NCBI RefSeq assembly: GCF_044793635.1
Contig: NZ_CP084992.1
Coordinates: 3,782,001 to 3,846,000 of the forward strand
Length of the DNA: 64,000 bases
Reading direction: 5' to 3'
DNA from: Virgibacillus_F necropolis_A
GTDB lineage: Bacteria > Bacillota > Bacilli > Bacillales > Amphibacillaceae
The position numbers and the translations under genes are program-made. This document shows, piece by piece, positions 8,427-16,804 of the stretch (positions are counted from its first letter, which is position 1; each line of letters starts with the position of its first letter). The notes beneath the pieces were generated by a model. It made no database searches. It had not been told where the DNA came from and worked only from the letters and a program-made list of their open reading frames with translations.

Positions 8427-8535
8427 AATACCGCCAGTTCAAAAAATAACCAACATTTATCAGTTTCTTGCCACCAATTAATCTAACTCATCGATTGTAA
8501 TGATGAAGTTAATTAAATTGTGAGGAGGAATAAGT

Positions 8536-9363
8536 ATGAAGCCACTATTAATTATTGATCCTGGACATGGAGGGAAGGACCCTGGCGGTGGGTCTAATCG
8601 GTTTTGGAAAGAAAAAGAAATGAATTTAGCAATATCCTTGTACCAATTTAATCGTTATAAGCAGTTGAACATCCCAGTTGAATTAACGAGGGCAACGGAT
8701 ATTACATTGACGCCTGGAGAAAGAACGAGAATAGTACGTAATAGTGGGGCAACATTTTGTCATTCCAACCACATTAATGCTGGTGGCGGGGATGGGGCTG
8801 AAATTATTCATTCTATTTACGGTGGGGAAGAGATGTCTGAAAGGTTAGCGGCTGAACTGAAAACTGCTGGGCAAAATATCAGACGGATTTTTACCCGAAC
8901 GCTTCCTTCGAATCCCAATCAGGATTTTTATTTTATGAACAGAAACACGGGGAATGTCAAAACCGCAATAATTGAATATGGTTTTGCTGATTCAGACAGG
9001 GATGACATCCGTCAGTTACAATCGCATTGGAAAAACTTTGCGGAAGCAGCGGTAAAAGGTTTTTGTTTGTACACGGGACACAACTATTTTTTACCAAGCC
9101 TGAAGAGTAAAACCTTCCAAACTAAATCAGTGGAAATATTACGATTACCTGCAAGTGCTGATTCATGGCGAGTGTATCCCTTAGATGAAAAGCCAATTAA
9201 AGGAAATGAAGTAGGCTTTCTTAAGCCGTCCAAATTTAACGGAATCGAATACAAGATTCTAGGGAAACCCTCAGGACATGTATACACAATCAAGACACGT
9301 GATTTTGGCAAGGTTAACATCTATGCCCATCCTAACACTGGAGCAATTATTAAGAAAAGGTGA
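8536..9363 (+). CDS. N-acetylmuramoyl-L-alanine amidase (Amidase_3)
   Basis: The product is 275 residues with an excellent ribosome site (GAGGAGG, 8-base spacing). The zinc amidase domain fills residues 1-180: IDPGHGG (H11), EKEMNL (E26), SNHIN (H79) and IIEYGF (catalytic E147), the complete ligand and catalytic set. The last ~80 residues include SWRVYPLDEKP and look like a small wall-binding domain. It cleaves the amide between muramic acid and the stem peptide. There is no signal peptide, as in phage and holin-dependent autolysins such as the CwlA/BlyA type, so release may need a holin or lysis. An imperfect inverted repeat lies between 8476 and 8515. Confidence 0.9.
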   Translation: MKPLLIIDPGHGGKDPGGGSNRFWKEKEMNLAISLYQFNRYKQLNIPVELTRATDITLTPGERTRIVRNSGATFCHSNHINAGGGDGAEIIHSIYGGEEMSERLAAELKTAGQNIRRIFTRTLPSNPNQDFYFMNRNTGNVKTAIIEYGFADSDRDDIRQLQSHWKNFAEAAVKGFCLYTGHNYFLPSLKSKTFQTKSVEILRLPASADSWRVYPLDEKPIKGNEVGFLKPSKFNGIEYKILGKPSGHVYTIKTRDFGKVNIYAHPNTGAIIKKR

Positions 9364-9435
9364 TGTAAATATTCGAAATTATCGGTATAATGGTGAAGTA
9401 GTTTTTTATAATCAAACAAAATTGGGAGAGATTAG

Positions 9436-11217
9436 ATGCAAAAAACGTACGAGCCCACTTGGGATTTGAATACTATTTTTCAAGGTGGAAGTGATTCGGA
9501 GCAGTTCGAATCTTACCTATACGATACCAAGGTTTACATGGAAAGGCTTTCTAATTCCGTTCAAGGACTAGATCCGCGAAGTACTGATGCGGAGTCGTTA
9601 GCGGTTATCGTTGATCAACTAGAGGGGTCAGTAAAAAAATTGCGAGAAGCTTTTGCGTACATAAGTTGTTTAAGTGCGCAAAATGTAAAAGACGTAAAGG
9701 CTAATATGCTGGTTGGGAAACGTAGCGAGCTGAAAGCGGAAATGGATGCCATCCGAACGAATCTTGATCAAAAACTAGTGCAAATTGACGATACGCGATG
9801 GGGAGAACTTTTAACACATCCACTGCTGAGCGAAGTATCGTTTGTATTAAATGAAAATAGAGAAAAAGCGAAGGAACAATTATCTGTGGATCAAGAGGTT
9901 TTGCTCAATGATTTGGCAGTTGATGGCTATCATGGCTGGAGCCAAATGTATGATGCGTTAGTTGGGAACATGAACGTCGAGCTTGAAATTGATGGTGAAC
10001 GTCAATCCTATTCAGTCGGACAGGCGGCGAATAAATTAAGTAACCCAGATCGGGACGTTCGTAAGCATGTTGCAGAGCAAATTGAAAAAGCATGGAAAAG
10101 TAATTCAGATTTATTTGGGCAAACACTCAACCATCTGGCCGGTTTTCGTTTGCAAAAATATAAGCATCGGAAATGGGAAAGTGTTTTAAAAGAACCACTT
10201 GCGATTAATCGGATGAAAAAAGAGACACTTAATACGATGTGGAAAGCAATTTCCGATTATAAGCAGCCGTTCGTGAAATTTTTACAGAAAAAAGCCGATT
10301 TACTAGGGCTTGAAAAGTTGAGTACGTTTGATATTGGTGCACCACTTTATGACTCAGTCAAAACCTATTCTTTTTCTGAAGGTGCTGATTTTATTGTAGA
10401 GCACTTTCGCGCATTCAGTCCAAAGATGGCGGACTTTGCACAAATGGCATTTGATAAGCGGTGGATTGAAGCGGAAGATCGTGCTGGAAAGAGACCCGGT
10501 GGATTTTGTACAAGCTTTCCAGATAGTGAACAAACGCGTATTTTCATGACGTATTCTGGTACGTCATCAAATATTGCAACACTGGCGCATGAACTCGGCC
10601 ATGCCTATCATCAGCATGTCATGAACGATATACACGGTCTTAACCAAGGGTATGCGATGAATGTCGCGGAAACGGCCTCTACTTTTGCGGAGATGATTGT
10701 GGCAGATGCATCTGTTAAGCATGCCAAAGATCATAAGGAAAAAGTATCCTTACTTGAAGATAAAGTACAACGAGGGGTAGCCTTTTTCATGAACATTCAT
10801 TCTAGATTTTTGTTTGAAACCCGTTTTTATGAAGAAAGAAAACATGGCCTCGTTTCCGTTAATCGGCTGAATGAATTGATGGTAGAGGCACAAAAAGAAG
10901 CGTATTGCGATTCATTGGCAGACTACGATGAGAATTTCTGGGCATCTAAACTTCACTTCCATATTACAGGGGTTCCATTTTATAATTTTCCATACACATT
11001 CGGTTATTTGTTTAGTCTTGGCTTGTATGCACATGCATTAGAAACTGATGGCGATTTTGAAGCGGATTATATTGCATTACTAGGTGACACTGGGCAAATG
11101 AATGTGGAGGAACTGGCTATGAAACATTTGAACATCGACTTAACAAAGCCCGATTTCTGGGAGAATGCGATGAAGTTATGTGTCAAAGACGTTGAGGAAT
11201 TTATCGCACTAACTTAA
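9436..11217 (+). CDS. M3-family oligoendopeptidase (PepF-like)
   Basis: The product is 593 residues, the usual size for the M3B branch. The zinc site is HELGHAYHQHV (H385, E386, H389), and a third ligand Glu lies in NVAETASTFAE about 25 residues later. The conserved RPGGFC and GTSSNIATL blocks stand upstream of it. There is no signal peptide; it is a cytosolic metallopeptidase that breaks down short oligopeptides. Start is ATG 9436 with GGGAGA upstream. It is monocistronic; the thiamine riboswitch promoter begins three bases after the stop. Confidence 0.92.
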   Translation: MQKTYEPTWDLNTIFQGGSDSEQFESYLYDTKVYMERLSNSVQGLDPRSTDAESLAVIVDQLEGSVKKLREAFAYISCLSAQNVKDVKANMLVGKRSELKAEMDAIRTNLDQKLVQIDDTRWGELLTHPLLSEVSFVLNENREKAKEQLSVDQEVLLNDLAVDGYHGWSQMYDALVGNMNVELEIDGERQSYSVGQAANKLSNPDRDVRKHVAEQIEKAWKSNSDLFGQTLNHLAGFRLQKYKHRKWESVLKEPLAINRMKKETLNTMWKAISDYKQPFVKFLQKKADLLGLEKLSTFDIGAPLYDSVKTYSFSEGADFIVEHFRAFSPKMADFAQMAFDKRWIEAEDRAGKRPGGFCTSFPDSEQTRIFMTYSGTSSNIATLAHELGHAYHQHVMNDIHGLNQGYAMNVAETASTFAEMIVADASVKHAKDHKEKVSLLEDKVQRGVAFFMNIHSRFLFETRFYEERKHGLVSVNRLNELMVEAQKEAYCDSLADYDENFWASKLHFHITGVPFYNFPYTFGYLFSLGLYAHALETDGDFEADYIALLGDTGQMNVEELAMKHLNIDLTKPDFWENAMKLCVKDVEEFIALT

Positions 11218-11219
11218 TA

Positions 11220-11248
11220 TTGTTAAACGTCTGGTTATCCGTTATACT
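11220..11248 (+). promoter_or_regulatory. Promoter of the thiT transcript
   Basis: TTGTTA (11220-11225) and TATACT (11243-11248) are 17 bases apart, ~30 bases before the TPP aptamer. Confidence 0.65.
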
Positions 11249-11278
11249 ATTCGTAACGAGAAAAGTAATATAAAAAGC

Positions 11279-11364
11279 CTGCAGGGGGAGCCATTTGGCT
11301 GAGAGTGAACATGTATATGTTCTGACCCTTTGAACCTGTTAGTTAATACTAGCGTAGGGATCGT
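11279..11364 (+). ncRNA. TPP riboswitch (THI element)
   Basis: The conserved blocks are present in order: GGGGAGCC, GGCTGAGAG, a variable stem (GAACATGTATATGTTC), GACCCTTTGAACCTG, TAGTTAATACTAGCGTAGGGA. It binds thiamine pyrophosphate and here stands in front of the thiamine transporter gene. High TPP should favour the terminator just downstream. Confidence 0.95.
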
Positions 11365-11380
11365 GACTTTTTTGATGGAT

Positions 11381-11439
11381 AAAAAGCAATGTGCAAGGAT
11401 TCCCCATCAGGAAACTTCCCCTAGGCATTGCTTTTTTTG
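11381..11439 (+). terminator. Riboswitch-controlled terminator upstream of thiT
   Basis: AAAAAGCAATG pairs with CATTGCTTTTTTT around an interrupted GGATTCCCC...CTTCCCC region. It is the expression platform: transcription would end here when TPP is bound. Confidence 0.8.
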
Positions 11440-11467
11440 TTGCATAAAAATAGGGGGGGTATTGGTT

Positions 11468-12040
11468 TTGCGTTCAAAGAAAATTTTATTTTTAATTGAA
11501 GTGTCGATTTTTACAGCGTTAGCACTTGTACTTGATCTTATTCCATTTTTGTCGTTTAAAATATGGGCGAATGGTGGCTCCATTTCACTTGCGATGATTC
11601 CAGTTTTTATCGTTGCGTTTAGATGGGGGATTAAAGGCGGATTGTTGTCTGGTTTCTTGTGGGGGGTATTGCAGGTTGCAACTGGTACGGCTTGGATTTT
11701 AGGTCCAATGCAAGGATTCATTGAGTATGGTTTGGCATTTACCGTTCTAGGATTTGCTGGGTTATTTGCTAATAACATTCAAGAAGCTGTCAAGGATGGT
11801 AATACGAAAGAATATTTAACGTATATTATGTTAGGAGTACTTTTAGGAACACTATTACGTTTTATTGGTCATTATTTTGCAGGTGTTGCGTTTTTCGAAT
11901 CTGCAATTGATGGGCAATCCGTTTGGATGTACTCATTCCTGTACAATATTTCCTACATGTTCCCGTCATTTATCATTTCTACCATGGCTGTGTTCTTTTT
12001 ATTTCATAAGCAGCCAAGAACTTTGTTGAACGCAGCATAA
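11468..12040 (+). CDS. thiT: Energy-coupled thiamine transporter ThiT
   Basis: The product is 190 residues, the normal ThiT length, when started at TTG 11468 with TAGGGGGGG eight bases upstream. An earlier in-frame ATG would lie inside the riboswitch. Six hydrophobic segments are visible, with family features FLSFKIWANGGSISLAMIP, WGIKGGLLSGFLWGVLQ, and RFIGHYFAGVAFF. It is the S-component that binds thiamine and docks to the shared ECF ATPase/transmembrane module encoded elsewhere. Regulation by the upstream TPP riboswitch supports the substrate. Confidence 0.93.
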   Translation: MRSKKILFLIEVSIFTALALVLDLIPFLSFKIWANGGSISLAMIPVFIVAFRWGIKGGLLSGFLWGVLQVATGTAWILGPMQGFIEYGLAFTVLGFAGLFANNIQEAVKDGNTKEYLTYIMLGVLLGTLLRFIGHYFAGVAFFESAIDGQSVWMYSFLYNISYMFPSFIISTMAVFFLFHKQPRTLLNAA

Positions 12041-12058
12041 GCATTCATTCTAATAGGT

Positions 12059-12090
12059 GACAGTCCTGAATTTTCTCAGGATTGTCTTTT
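12059..12090 (+). terminator. Terminator after thiT
   Basis: GACAGTCCTGA (12059-12069) pairs with TCAGGATTGTC (12076-12086), followed by TTTT. Confidence 0.85.
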
Positions 12091-12119
12091 CATGTATACT
12101 TGAAAAAGAGGTGATTTCA

Positions 12120-12257
12120 TTGCGTGAATTAATAGGTGAGTGCCAATCATGTGCCACCAATGTTTATTGTGAGAACGGCTTTTTTGATGGATACCAGGAA
12201 AACGGGAAGCTTTTATGTAATGACTGCGCGGAAAAATTGGATAAAGAGAAAAATTAG
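12120..12257 (+). CDS. Small zinc-ribbon-like protein (45 residues)
   Basis: Starts at TTG 12120 with AAGAGGTGA upstream; reading further upstream would run into the thiT terminator. The product has CQSC and, 19 residues later, CNDC, with one extra Cys between them (YCENG), so a four-Cys zinc site is likely. It is soluble. I do not recognise a named family. It is flanked by two terminators and is therefore a tiny independent unit. Confidence 0.65.
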   Translation: MRELIGECQSCATNVYCENGFFDGYQENGKLLCNDCAEKLDKEKN

Positions 12258-12285
12258 CAGCCTTTGAATGAGGGCTGTTTTTTAT
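12258..12285 (+). terminator. Terminator after the small zinc-ribbon gene
   Basis: CAGCC (12258-12262) and GGCTG (12273-12277) form a short stem followed by TTTTTTATTTT. Confidence 0.7.
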
Positions 12286-12414
12286 TTTCTCCGTTCCGCA
12301 TGTTTATCCGCCAATCACAATCCTCTCACAACAATTTCCTTTCACTCCATCACATAAAAATGCATAGGCTATAGCACATTCAAAAATAAAGGATGTGAGA
12401 GAGGGAGAAAGGGT

Positions 12415-13836
12415 ATGGAATTAACCGTTTCACATTGGTTATATGCTTTTTTCACGTTAATGATCATTGGAACTATGATTTTCAAAAAAGGGGTTGTGCT
12501 TCCTAGTTTGCTAGGAACATTCGTGATTGCCTGGGTGAATAAGGGAAGCTTGGTTGATGGTTTTACGGCTATCTTTAATGCCAACCTCGTCGCAGCGAAA
12601 GAATTGTTTAGTATCTTCCTAATCATTACATTTATGTTGGCATTACTTCATGCATTACGGGATCTGGGTGCCGACCGGCGGATGATTCAGCCGATACAAA
12701 AAGTGATGGTCAATGGTCATGTATCTTTCTTCGTTTTGATAGGGGTAACGTATGTTATTTCGTTATTCTTTTGGCCAACACCTGCTGTACCGCTTATCTG
12801 TGCATTGCTTGTTCCGGCAGCAGTTCGTGCTGGTCTCCCAGCAATGACAGCCGCAGTGGCTATTGCACTAGCTGGGCAGGGTATGGCATTATCATCTGAC
12901 TATATTGTACAGGTAGCGCCGAGTATATCGGCAAAGTCAGCTGGTATCAGTACGGCAGCAGTTGCCGATACGGCATTAGTTTTATCACTAATAACTGGTG
13001 GTGTAGCAATTCTCCTCGCCTACCTATTGTATCGAAAAACAATTCGTAAGAAAGGTAACCCATTGATTGAAGCGGATTTGGCTAAATTGCAAACGGAAAC
13101 ACAATCGACGAATAAACCACATGGATCACATCTAACAATGTGGAGTAAGATATTCGCAATAATTGTTCCTCTATCTCTACTAGCGGTAGTTATTTATATG
13201 ATTTATACGAAATTAATGTCTGGTCGCATGAGTGGATTTGAAGGTGGTGATGGTGCTGCATTTATAGGTGGTGTTGCTGTTATTTTGTTACTCCTTGCAA
13301 CGGTTGCATTCGGTAAGCAACATTCACTGGATTATATAAGTAGTCACATTACAGAGGGATTTGTTTTTGCTTTTAAGGCGATGGGTCCAGTAATTCCAAT
13401 CGCAGGTTTCTTCTTTTTAGGAAGCGCAGATTTTGCTGGGAGTATTTTAGGTGTTGCTGAAAATCCGCCAGCATTCCTGTTTGATATTGTAGGGGCTGTT
13501 CAGGAGTTTCTGCCACAAAGTGCACTATTATCCGGATTTAGTGTATTGATTATCGGTATCATTACCGGGTTGGATGGATCTGGATTTTCAGGGCTACCAC
13601 TAACTGGTGCGCTATCTGCTTCACTTAGTAATGGTGCTATTGATACAGAAACACTAGCAGCAATCGGTCAGATGGGCGCTATATGGACCGGTGGCGGAAC
13701 GCTTGTTGCATGGTCTTCCATGATTGCAATCGCAGGTTTCTGTGGTGTATCTGTTATGGATTTGGTTCGGAAAAACTTTATACCGGTTATAGCAGGTTTG
13801 CTCATTTCCACGTTAATCGCTATATTTATACTTTAA
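12415..13836 (+). CDS. Large secondary transporter, ion-transporter-superfamily type
   Basis: The product is 473 residues with about 11-12 hydrophobic helices and short loops, plus one hydrophilic loop near residues 205-240. Glycine/proline-rich re-entrant motifs repeat in the two halves (FWPTPAVPLICALLVPAAVRAGLP; GLDGSGFSGLPLTG; MGAIWTGGGTLVAW), as in IT-superfamily carboxylate or Na+-coupled carriers. I cannot name the substrate. A glutamate dehydrogenase gene follows 92 bases later, which could point to an amino acid or organic acid; that is inference from position only. Start is ATG 12415 with GGGAGAAAGGG upstream. Confidence 0.7.
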   Translation: MELTVSHWLYAFFTLMIIGTMIFKKGVVLPSLLGTFVIAWVNKGSLVDGFTAIFNANLVAAKELFSIFLIITFMLALLHALRDLGADRRMIQPIQKVMVNGHVSFFVLIGVTYVISLFFWPTPAVPLICALLVPAAVRAGLPAMTAAVAIALAGQGMALSSDYIVQVAPSISAKSAGISTAAVADTALVLSLITGGVAILLAYLLYRKTIRKKGNPLIEADLAKLQTETQSTNKPHGSHLTMWSKIFAIIVPLSLLAVVIYMIYTKLMSGRMSGFEGGDGAAFIGGVAVILLLLATVAFGKQHSLDYISSHITEGFVFAFKAMGPVIPIAGFFFLGSADFAGSILGVAENPPAFLFDIVGAVQEFLPQSALLSGFSVLIIGIITGLDGSGFSGLPLTGALSASLSNGAIDTETLAAIGQMGAIWTGGGTLVAWSSMIAIAGFCGVSVMDLVRKNFIPVIAGLLISTLIAIFIL

Positions 13837-13862
13837 AATAGGTTGCATAAGATTGGTGTAAG

Positions 13863-13925
13863 TAGGGTAATCATTAGTAGAAGCATTTTTAGCTAATAAA
13901 AAGTTTTCTACTGGAGGTTACCCTA
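13863..13925 (+). promoter_or_regulatory. Long leader hairpin enclosing the ribosome site of the glutamate dehydrogenase gene
   Basis: Three nested stems are visible: TAGGGTAA (13863-13870) with TTACCCTA (13918-13925); AGTAGAA (13876-13882) with TTCTACT (13906-13912); TTTTTA (13886-13891) with TAAAAA (13897-13902). Symmetrical internal loops separate them. The ribosome site GGAGG (13913-13917) is one side of the 5/5 internal loop, opposite TCATT. The ATG is only three bases beyond the outer stem. Such a layout is expected to limit translation unless opened by heat, a protein or an RNA. Confidence 0.7.
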
Positions 13926-13928
13926 TTT

Positions 13929-15308
13929 ATGTCTAAACAAACAAGCTCGATTGTACAGGATTCACTGAATGCGTTATACGATGATGAATCATTTTTACCA
14001 GATTTAAAGAATGGAACTAGAGAGAAAGCATTTACCTCGTTAGTATCGATTCTTTCTACCCCAAATCATGTAAACAAGTCATTCCTGCGGGTTACACTTG
14101 AAAATGAAAAAGTGATACGAATACCTGCTTTTCGTGTACAACATAACAATATTTTAGGACCATATAAAGGCGGTATTCGTTTTCATGAATCCGTTAATGA
14201 AGAGGAAGTTATAAATTTAGCATCCTTAATGACGTTGAAAAATGCACTTCATCAAGTTCCATTTGGCGGTGGAAAGGGTGGAGTAGTTATTAATCCACGT
14301 GAGTTCGATGTCAAAGAACTTAATTTGATTTGTAAAAAATATATCCAATACTTTAGTGAGATTCTAGGTCCGGATAAAGATATACCAGCACCAGATGTTG
14401 GGACCGGTGACAGGGAAATGGATTGGATGATGGGAGAATATAAAAGCATTAGACCAGGAAGTAGATACCGAGGTAGTTTTACAGGGAAAAGTGTGGTGAA
14501 TGGTGGATCATTAGGACGTCGGGAAGCAACTGGAAAGGGTGTCTACTATACTTTCCGATATATGCTACATGATTTTATTCAATCACAGCGGAAATGGCTT
14601 GAGGAGCGGAATAATATTTTTGCCAAAACAGCTTTGGATCATAGCGATAAGGACTTGACTTTGGCAATTCAAGGGTTTGGTAATGTTGGTTCAATTGCTG
14701 CACTTGAGGCTTATCGTTGTAACTATTTAAATAACAAAATTGTAGCGGTAAGTGACCGAAATGTAACATTATACAATTCAGATGGGCTGGATATACCAGC
14801 ATTGGTAAAGATTACCGCAGCAAATAAAGGAGATCTTCCGACTAGTGACGAAGAACTTACGAATGCAGAGGTTAAAGCTAAAATCATGGATCGTGCCGAT
14901 GTGCTTAGCTTAGACACGGATGTTTTAGTGTTGGCTGCTTTGGAAGATCAGGTACATGCCAAGAATGTTCAGGACGTGAAAGCGCGTATCATTGTGGAAG
15001 GTGCGAACTCACCGGTAACTGCTGAAGCGGATAAGATATTAAGTGATAATGGTGTCATTATTGTTCCAGATATTTTAGCCAATGCAGGTGGTGTAATTGT
15101 ATCTTATTATGAATGGCTTCAGGGAAGAGATACACAGTTTTATACGGAAGAAGAGGTTTACAAGAAACAGTTTGATAAGATGAAGGAAACCTTTGATACG
15201 ATTTTACCGCAATTTTTTGGTGACCCACATCCATTACGGCAAAATTGTTATATTCACGCGGTTTCAAAGCTGTCTACTGTTTTGTATCGACAAGGAAAAC
15301 TTTATTAA
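13929..15308 (+). CDS. Glu/Leu/Phe/Val-family dehydrogenase (glutamate dehydrogenase-like)
   Basis: The product is 459 residues, ~35 longer than B. subtilis GudB/RocG. The family motifs are in order: GPYKGGIRFH (substrate loop), FGGGKGG with the catalytic Lys region, PAPDVGTG, GRREATGKGV, the nucleotide-binding GFGNVGS, EGANSPVT, and DILANAGGVIVSYYEW. The extra length comes from a ~20-residue insert before the Rossmann fold (QSQRKWLEERNNIFAKTALD) and other variations. It deaminates an amino acid, most likely glutamate, with NAD(P). The leader hairpin over its ribosome site suggests translational control. Confidence 0.88.
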   Translation: MSKQTSSIVQDSLNALYDDESFLPDLKNGTREKAFTSLVSILSTPNHVNKSFLRVTLENEKVIRIPAFRVQHNNILGPYKGGIRFHESVNEEEVINLASLMTLKNALHQVPFGGGKGGVVINPREFDVKELNLICKKYIQYFSEILGPDKDIPAPDVGTGDREMDWMMGEYKSIRPGSRYRGSFTGKSVVNGGSLGRREATGKGVYYTFRYMLHDFIQSQRKWLEERNNIFAKTALDHSDKDLTLAIQGFGNVGSIAALEAYRCNYLNNKIVAVSDRNVTLYNSDGLDIPALVKITAANKGDLPTSDEELTNAEVKAKIMDRADVLSLDTDVLVLAALEDQVHAKNVQDVKARIIVEGANSPVTAEADKILSDNGVIIVPDILANAGGVIVSYYEWLQGRDTQFYTEEEVYKKQFDKMKETFDTILPQFFGDPHPLRQNCYIHAVSKLSTVLYRQGKLY

Positions 15309-15317
15309 ATTTACCAA

Positions 15318-15353
15318 AGGGTACTTCTTTATTATGGAAGTGCCCTCTTCTTG
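15318..15353 (+). terminator. Terminator after the glutamate dehydrogenase gene
   Basis: AGGGTACTT (15318-15326) pairs with AAGTGCCCT (15338-15346) with one G-U pair; the tail CTTCTT is only partly T-rich. Confidence 0.6.
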
Positions 15354-15462
15354 TGTTATAATAATATAAAAATTCAGTTAATAATTTAGGCTCTTTTCAT
15401 ACGCATTGTTGCTATTTCATCTTCATAGTTGATATATATTGCGAAGTAACCAAAAACCATGT

Positions 15463-15612
15463 TCAGTGGCCTGCGATCGCTACGGAAAAATCACTACGCT
15501 TTCCGCGGGCTTGCGCTGAGCCTCCTCGATCGCAAAGAACGCTCACTGCGGGGTCTCATCACTTCGCTTTCCCGCAGGAGTCTCCGTGTTTTTCCTTCGC
15601 TGGGGTGGTGTT
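15463..15612 (-). repeat. GC-rich interspersed repeat, copy 1 (minus orientation)
   Basis: Read on the minus strand it contains GACTCCTGCGGGAA, GAGACCCCGCAG, GAGGAGGCT and GCCCGCGGAAAGC in that order, the same blocks and order as copy 2 on the plus strand. It is markedly more GC-rich than its surroundings and has no coding potential. The gap 15309-15976 holds only this repeat pair. Confidence 0.75.
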
Positions 15613-15675
15613 TAATAATGGAATGATAGTAATTACTTTATTGATTAAAGCATGAATTTCCACTATTATGGCAGT

Positions 15676-15866
15676 TGATTGAAGCGGAGGACAGTTGACT
15701 CCTGCGGGAACAGCACGTGTCCGAAGACCCCGCAGAGTGATAGATGATGAAGGCCGACTAAAACCGTCCTTTGCGGACAACGTCGGCATACCCCTTGCCG
15801 GGGCAAGGAGGCTAAGGCCGTGCCCGCGGAAAGCAACTGTCCGCAGCGGAAATCAACCAGCAGTTA
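15676..15866 (+). repeat. GC-rich interspersed repeat, copy 2 (plus orientation)
   Basis: It contains GACTCCTGCGGGAA, GAAGACCCCGCAG, AAGGAGGCTAAGGC and GCCCGCGGAAAGC, matching copy 1 in inverted orientation about 65 bases away. I recall similar sequences scattered through many Bacillaceae genomes. It carries no protein-coding signal; open frames through it are by-products of its composition. Confidence 0.75.
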
Positions 15867-15976
15867 CGTCGCAATATATCTATTCTTTTAAAAGCAACAA
15901 TCTTTACGAAAACAGCCATACTTTAAAACAAAACATTTTGAAAACCCTTTCGTAATTAGTGGTAAAGGAGGTAATC

Positions 15977-16792
15977 ATGGTGGATGACAAAAGCTTAACA
16001 TATTGGACGACAGCAAAATACCGTCAAAACCTCATGATCACCGAAGAGGATGCGGTTGCTCGTGAATTTGCCTTAACGATAGAAATTAATGGCGAACAAT
16101 ATGCAACAATTGTGTGTACGCCTACTGATTTGAAGGAGCTAGTAATCGGGTTTTTAGCATCAGAAGGAATAATTCGGAAATATGAAGACATACAATCCGT
16201 AATGGTTGATGATTATAAAGGATTTGCATATGTGGAATTGCATTTTCCAGTAGAATTTACTGAACGAACAGAACGTTGGATTGGGTCCTGTTGTGGGAAA
16301 AGCCGTGAATTTTATTTGAAACAGGATGTAAAGGCTGCGAAGACAATAACTACTAAATTGCAATTACAAACTAACCAGGTATACCAGCTTATGAAGGAAT
16401 TTGATGATCAAGCGGAAGTGTTTGGAGAGACTGGTGGTGTCCATCAAGCCGGACTAGCTACTGAAAAGCAAATTAACGCTGCTTTTATTGATATTGGTAG
16501 ACACAATGCATTAGATAAACTATTTGGCCATATTTTGTTACATAAGCTGTCTGTTAAAGATTACTGTATATTGTTTTCAGGCCGAATATCATCTGAGGTT
16601 ATACTAAAGGTTTCAAAAATTGGAGTTGGTATTCTATTAGCAAAATCTGCACCTACTGATCTAGCACTTAAATTAGCAAGAGACCTACAAATTACGGCAG
16701 TTGGATTTATACGAAATGCTAGTTTAAATGTTTATACACATGAAAATAGAATACAAAATGGCTTGGATGAAGGGATATACTTTACCAAATAA
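15977..16792 (+). CDS. fdhD: Formate dehydrogenase accessory sulfurtransferase FdhD
   Basis: The product is 271 residues from ATG 15977 behind AAAGGAGG. Features: LVIGFLASEGIIR, the cysteine pair in IGSCCGKSR (near residue 105), GGVHQAGLA, DIGRHNALDKLFGH, CILFSGRISSEVI and GFIRNASLNVYT. FdhD passes sulfur from a cysteine desulfurase to the molybdenum cofactor of formate dehydrogenase. The adjacent Cys pair stands where other members have a CxxC. It is the first gene of a three-gene operon with the dehydrogenase and the DUF1641 gene, 12 bases before the next start. Confidence 0.93.
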   Translation: MVDDKSLTYWTTAKYRQNLMITEEDAVAREFALTIEINGEQYATIVCTPTDLKELVIGFLASEGIIRKYEDIQSVMVDDYKGFAYVELHFPVEFTERTERWIGSCCGKSREFYLKQDVKAAKTITTKLQLQTNQVYQLMKEFDDQAEVFGETGGVHQAGLATEKQINAAFIDIGRHNALDKLFGHILLHKLSVKDYCILFSGRISSEVILKVSKIGVGILLAKSAPTDLALKLARDLQITAVGFIRNASLNVYTHENRIQNGLDEGIYFTK

Positions 16793-16804
16793 GGGAGGGA
16801 TTCC

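Noticed and set aside
8476..8515. Imperfect inverted repeat before the amidase gene
   Set aside because: The pairing TTAAT-TAACT-ATC / GAT-AGTTA-ATTAA is interrupted and AT-rich; too weak to call a regulatory site.
15463..15866. Small coding frames inside the GC-rich repeats
   Set aside because: Frames of 76-86 codons exist on both strands, but they follow the repeat composition, lack ribosome sites and do not match between copies.
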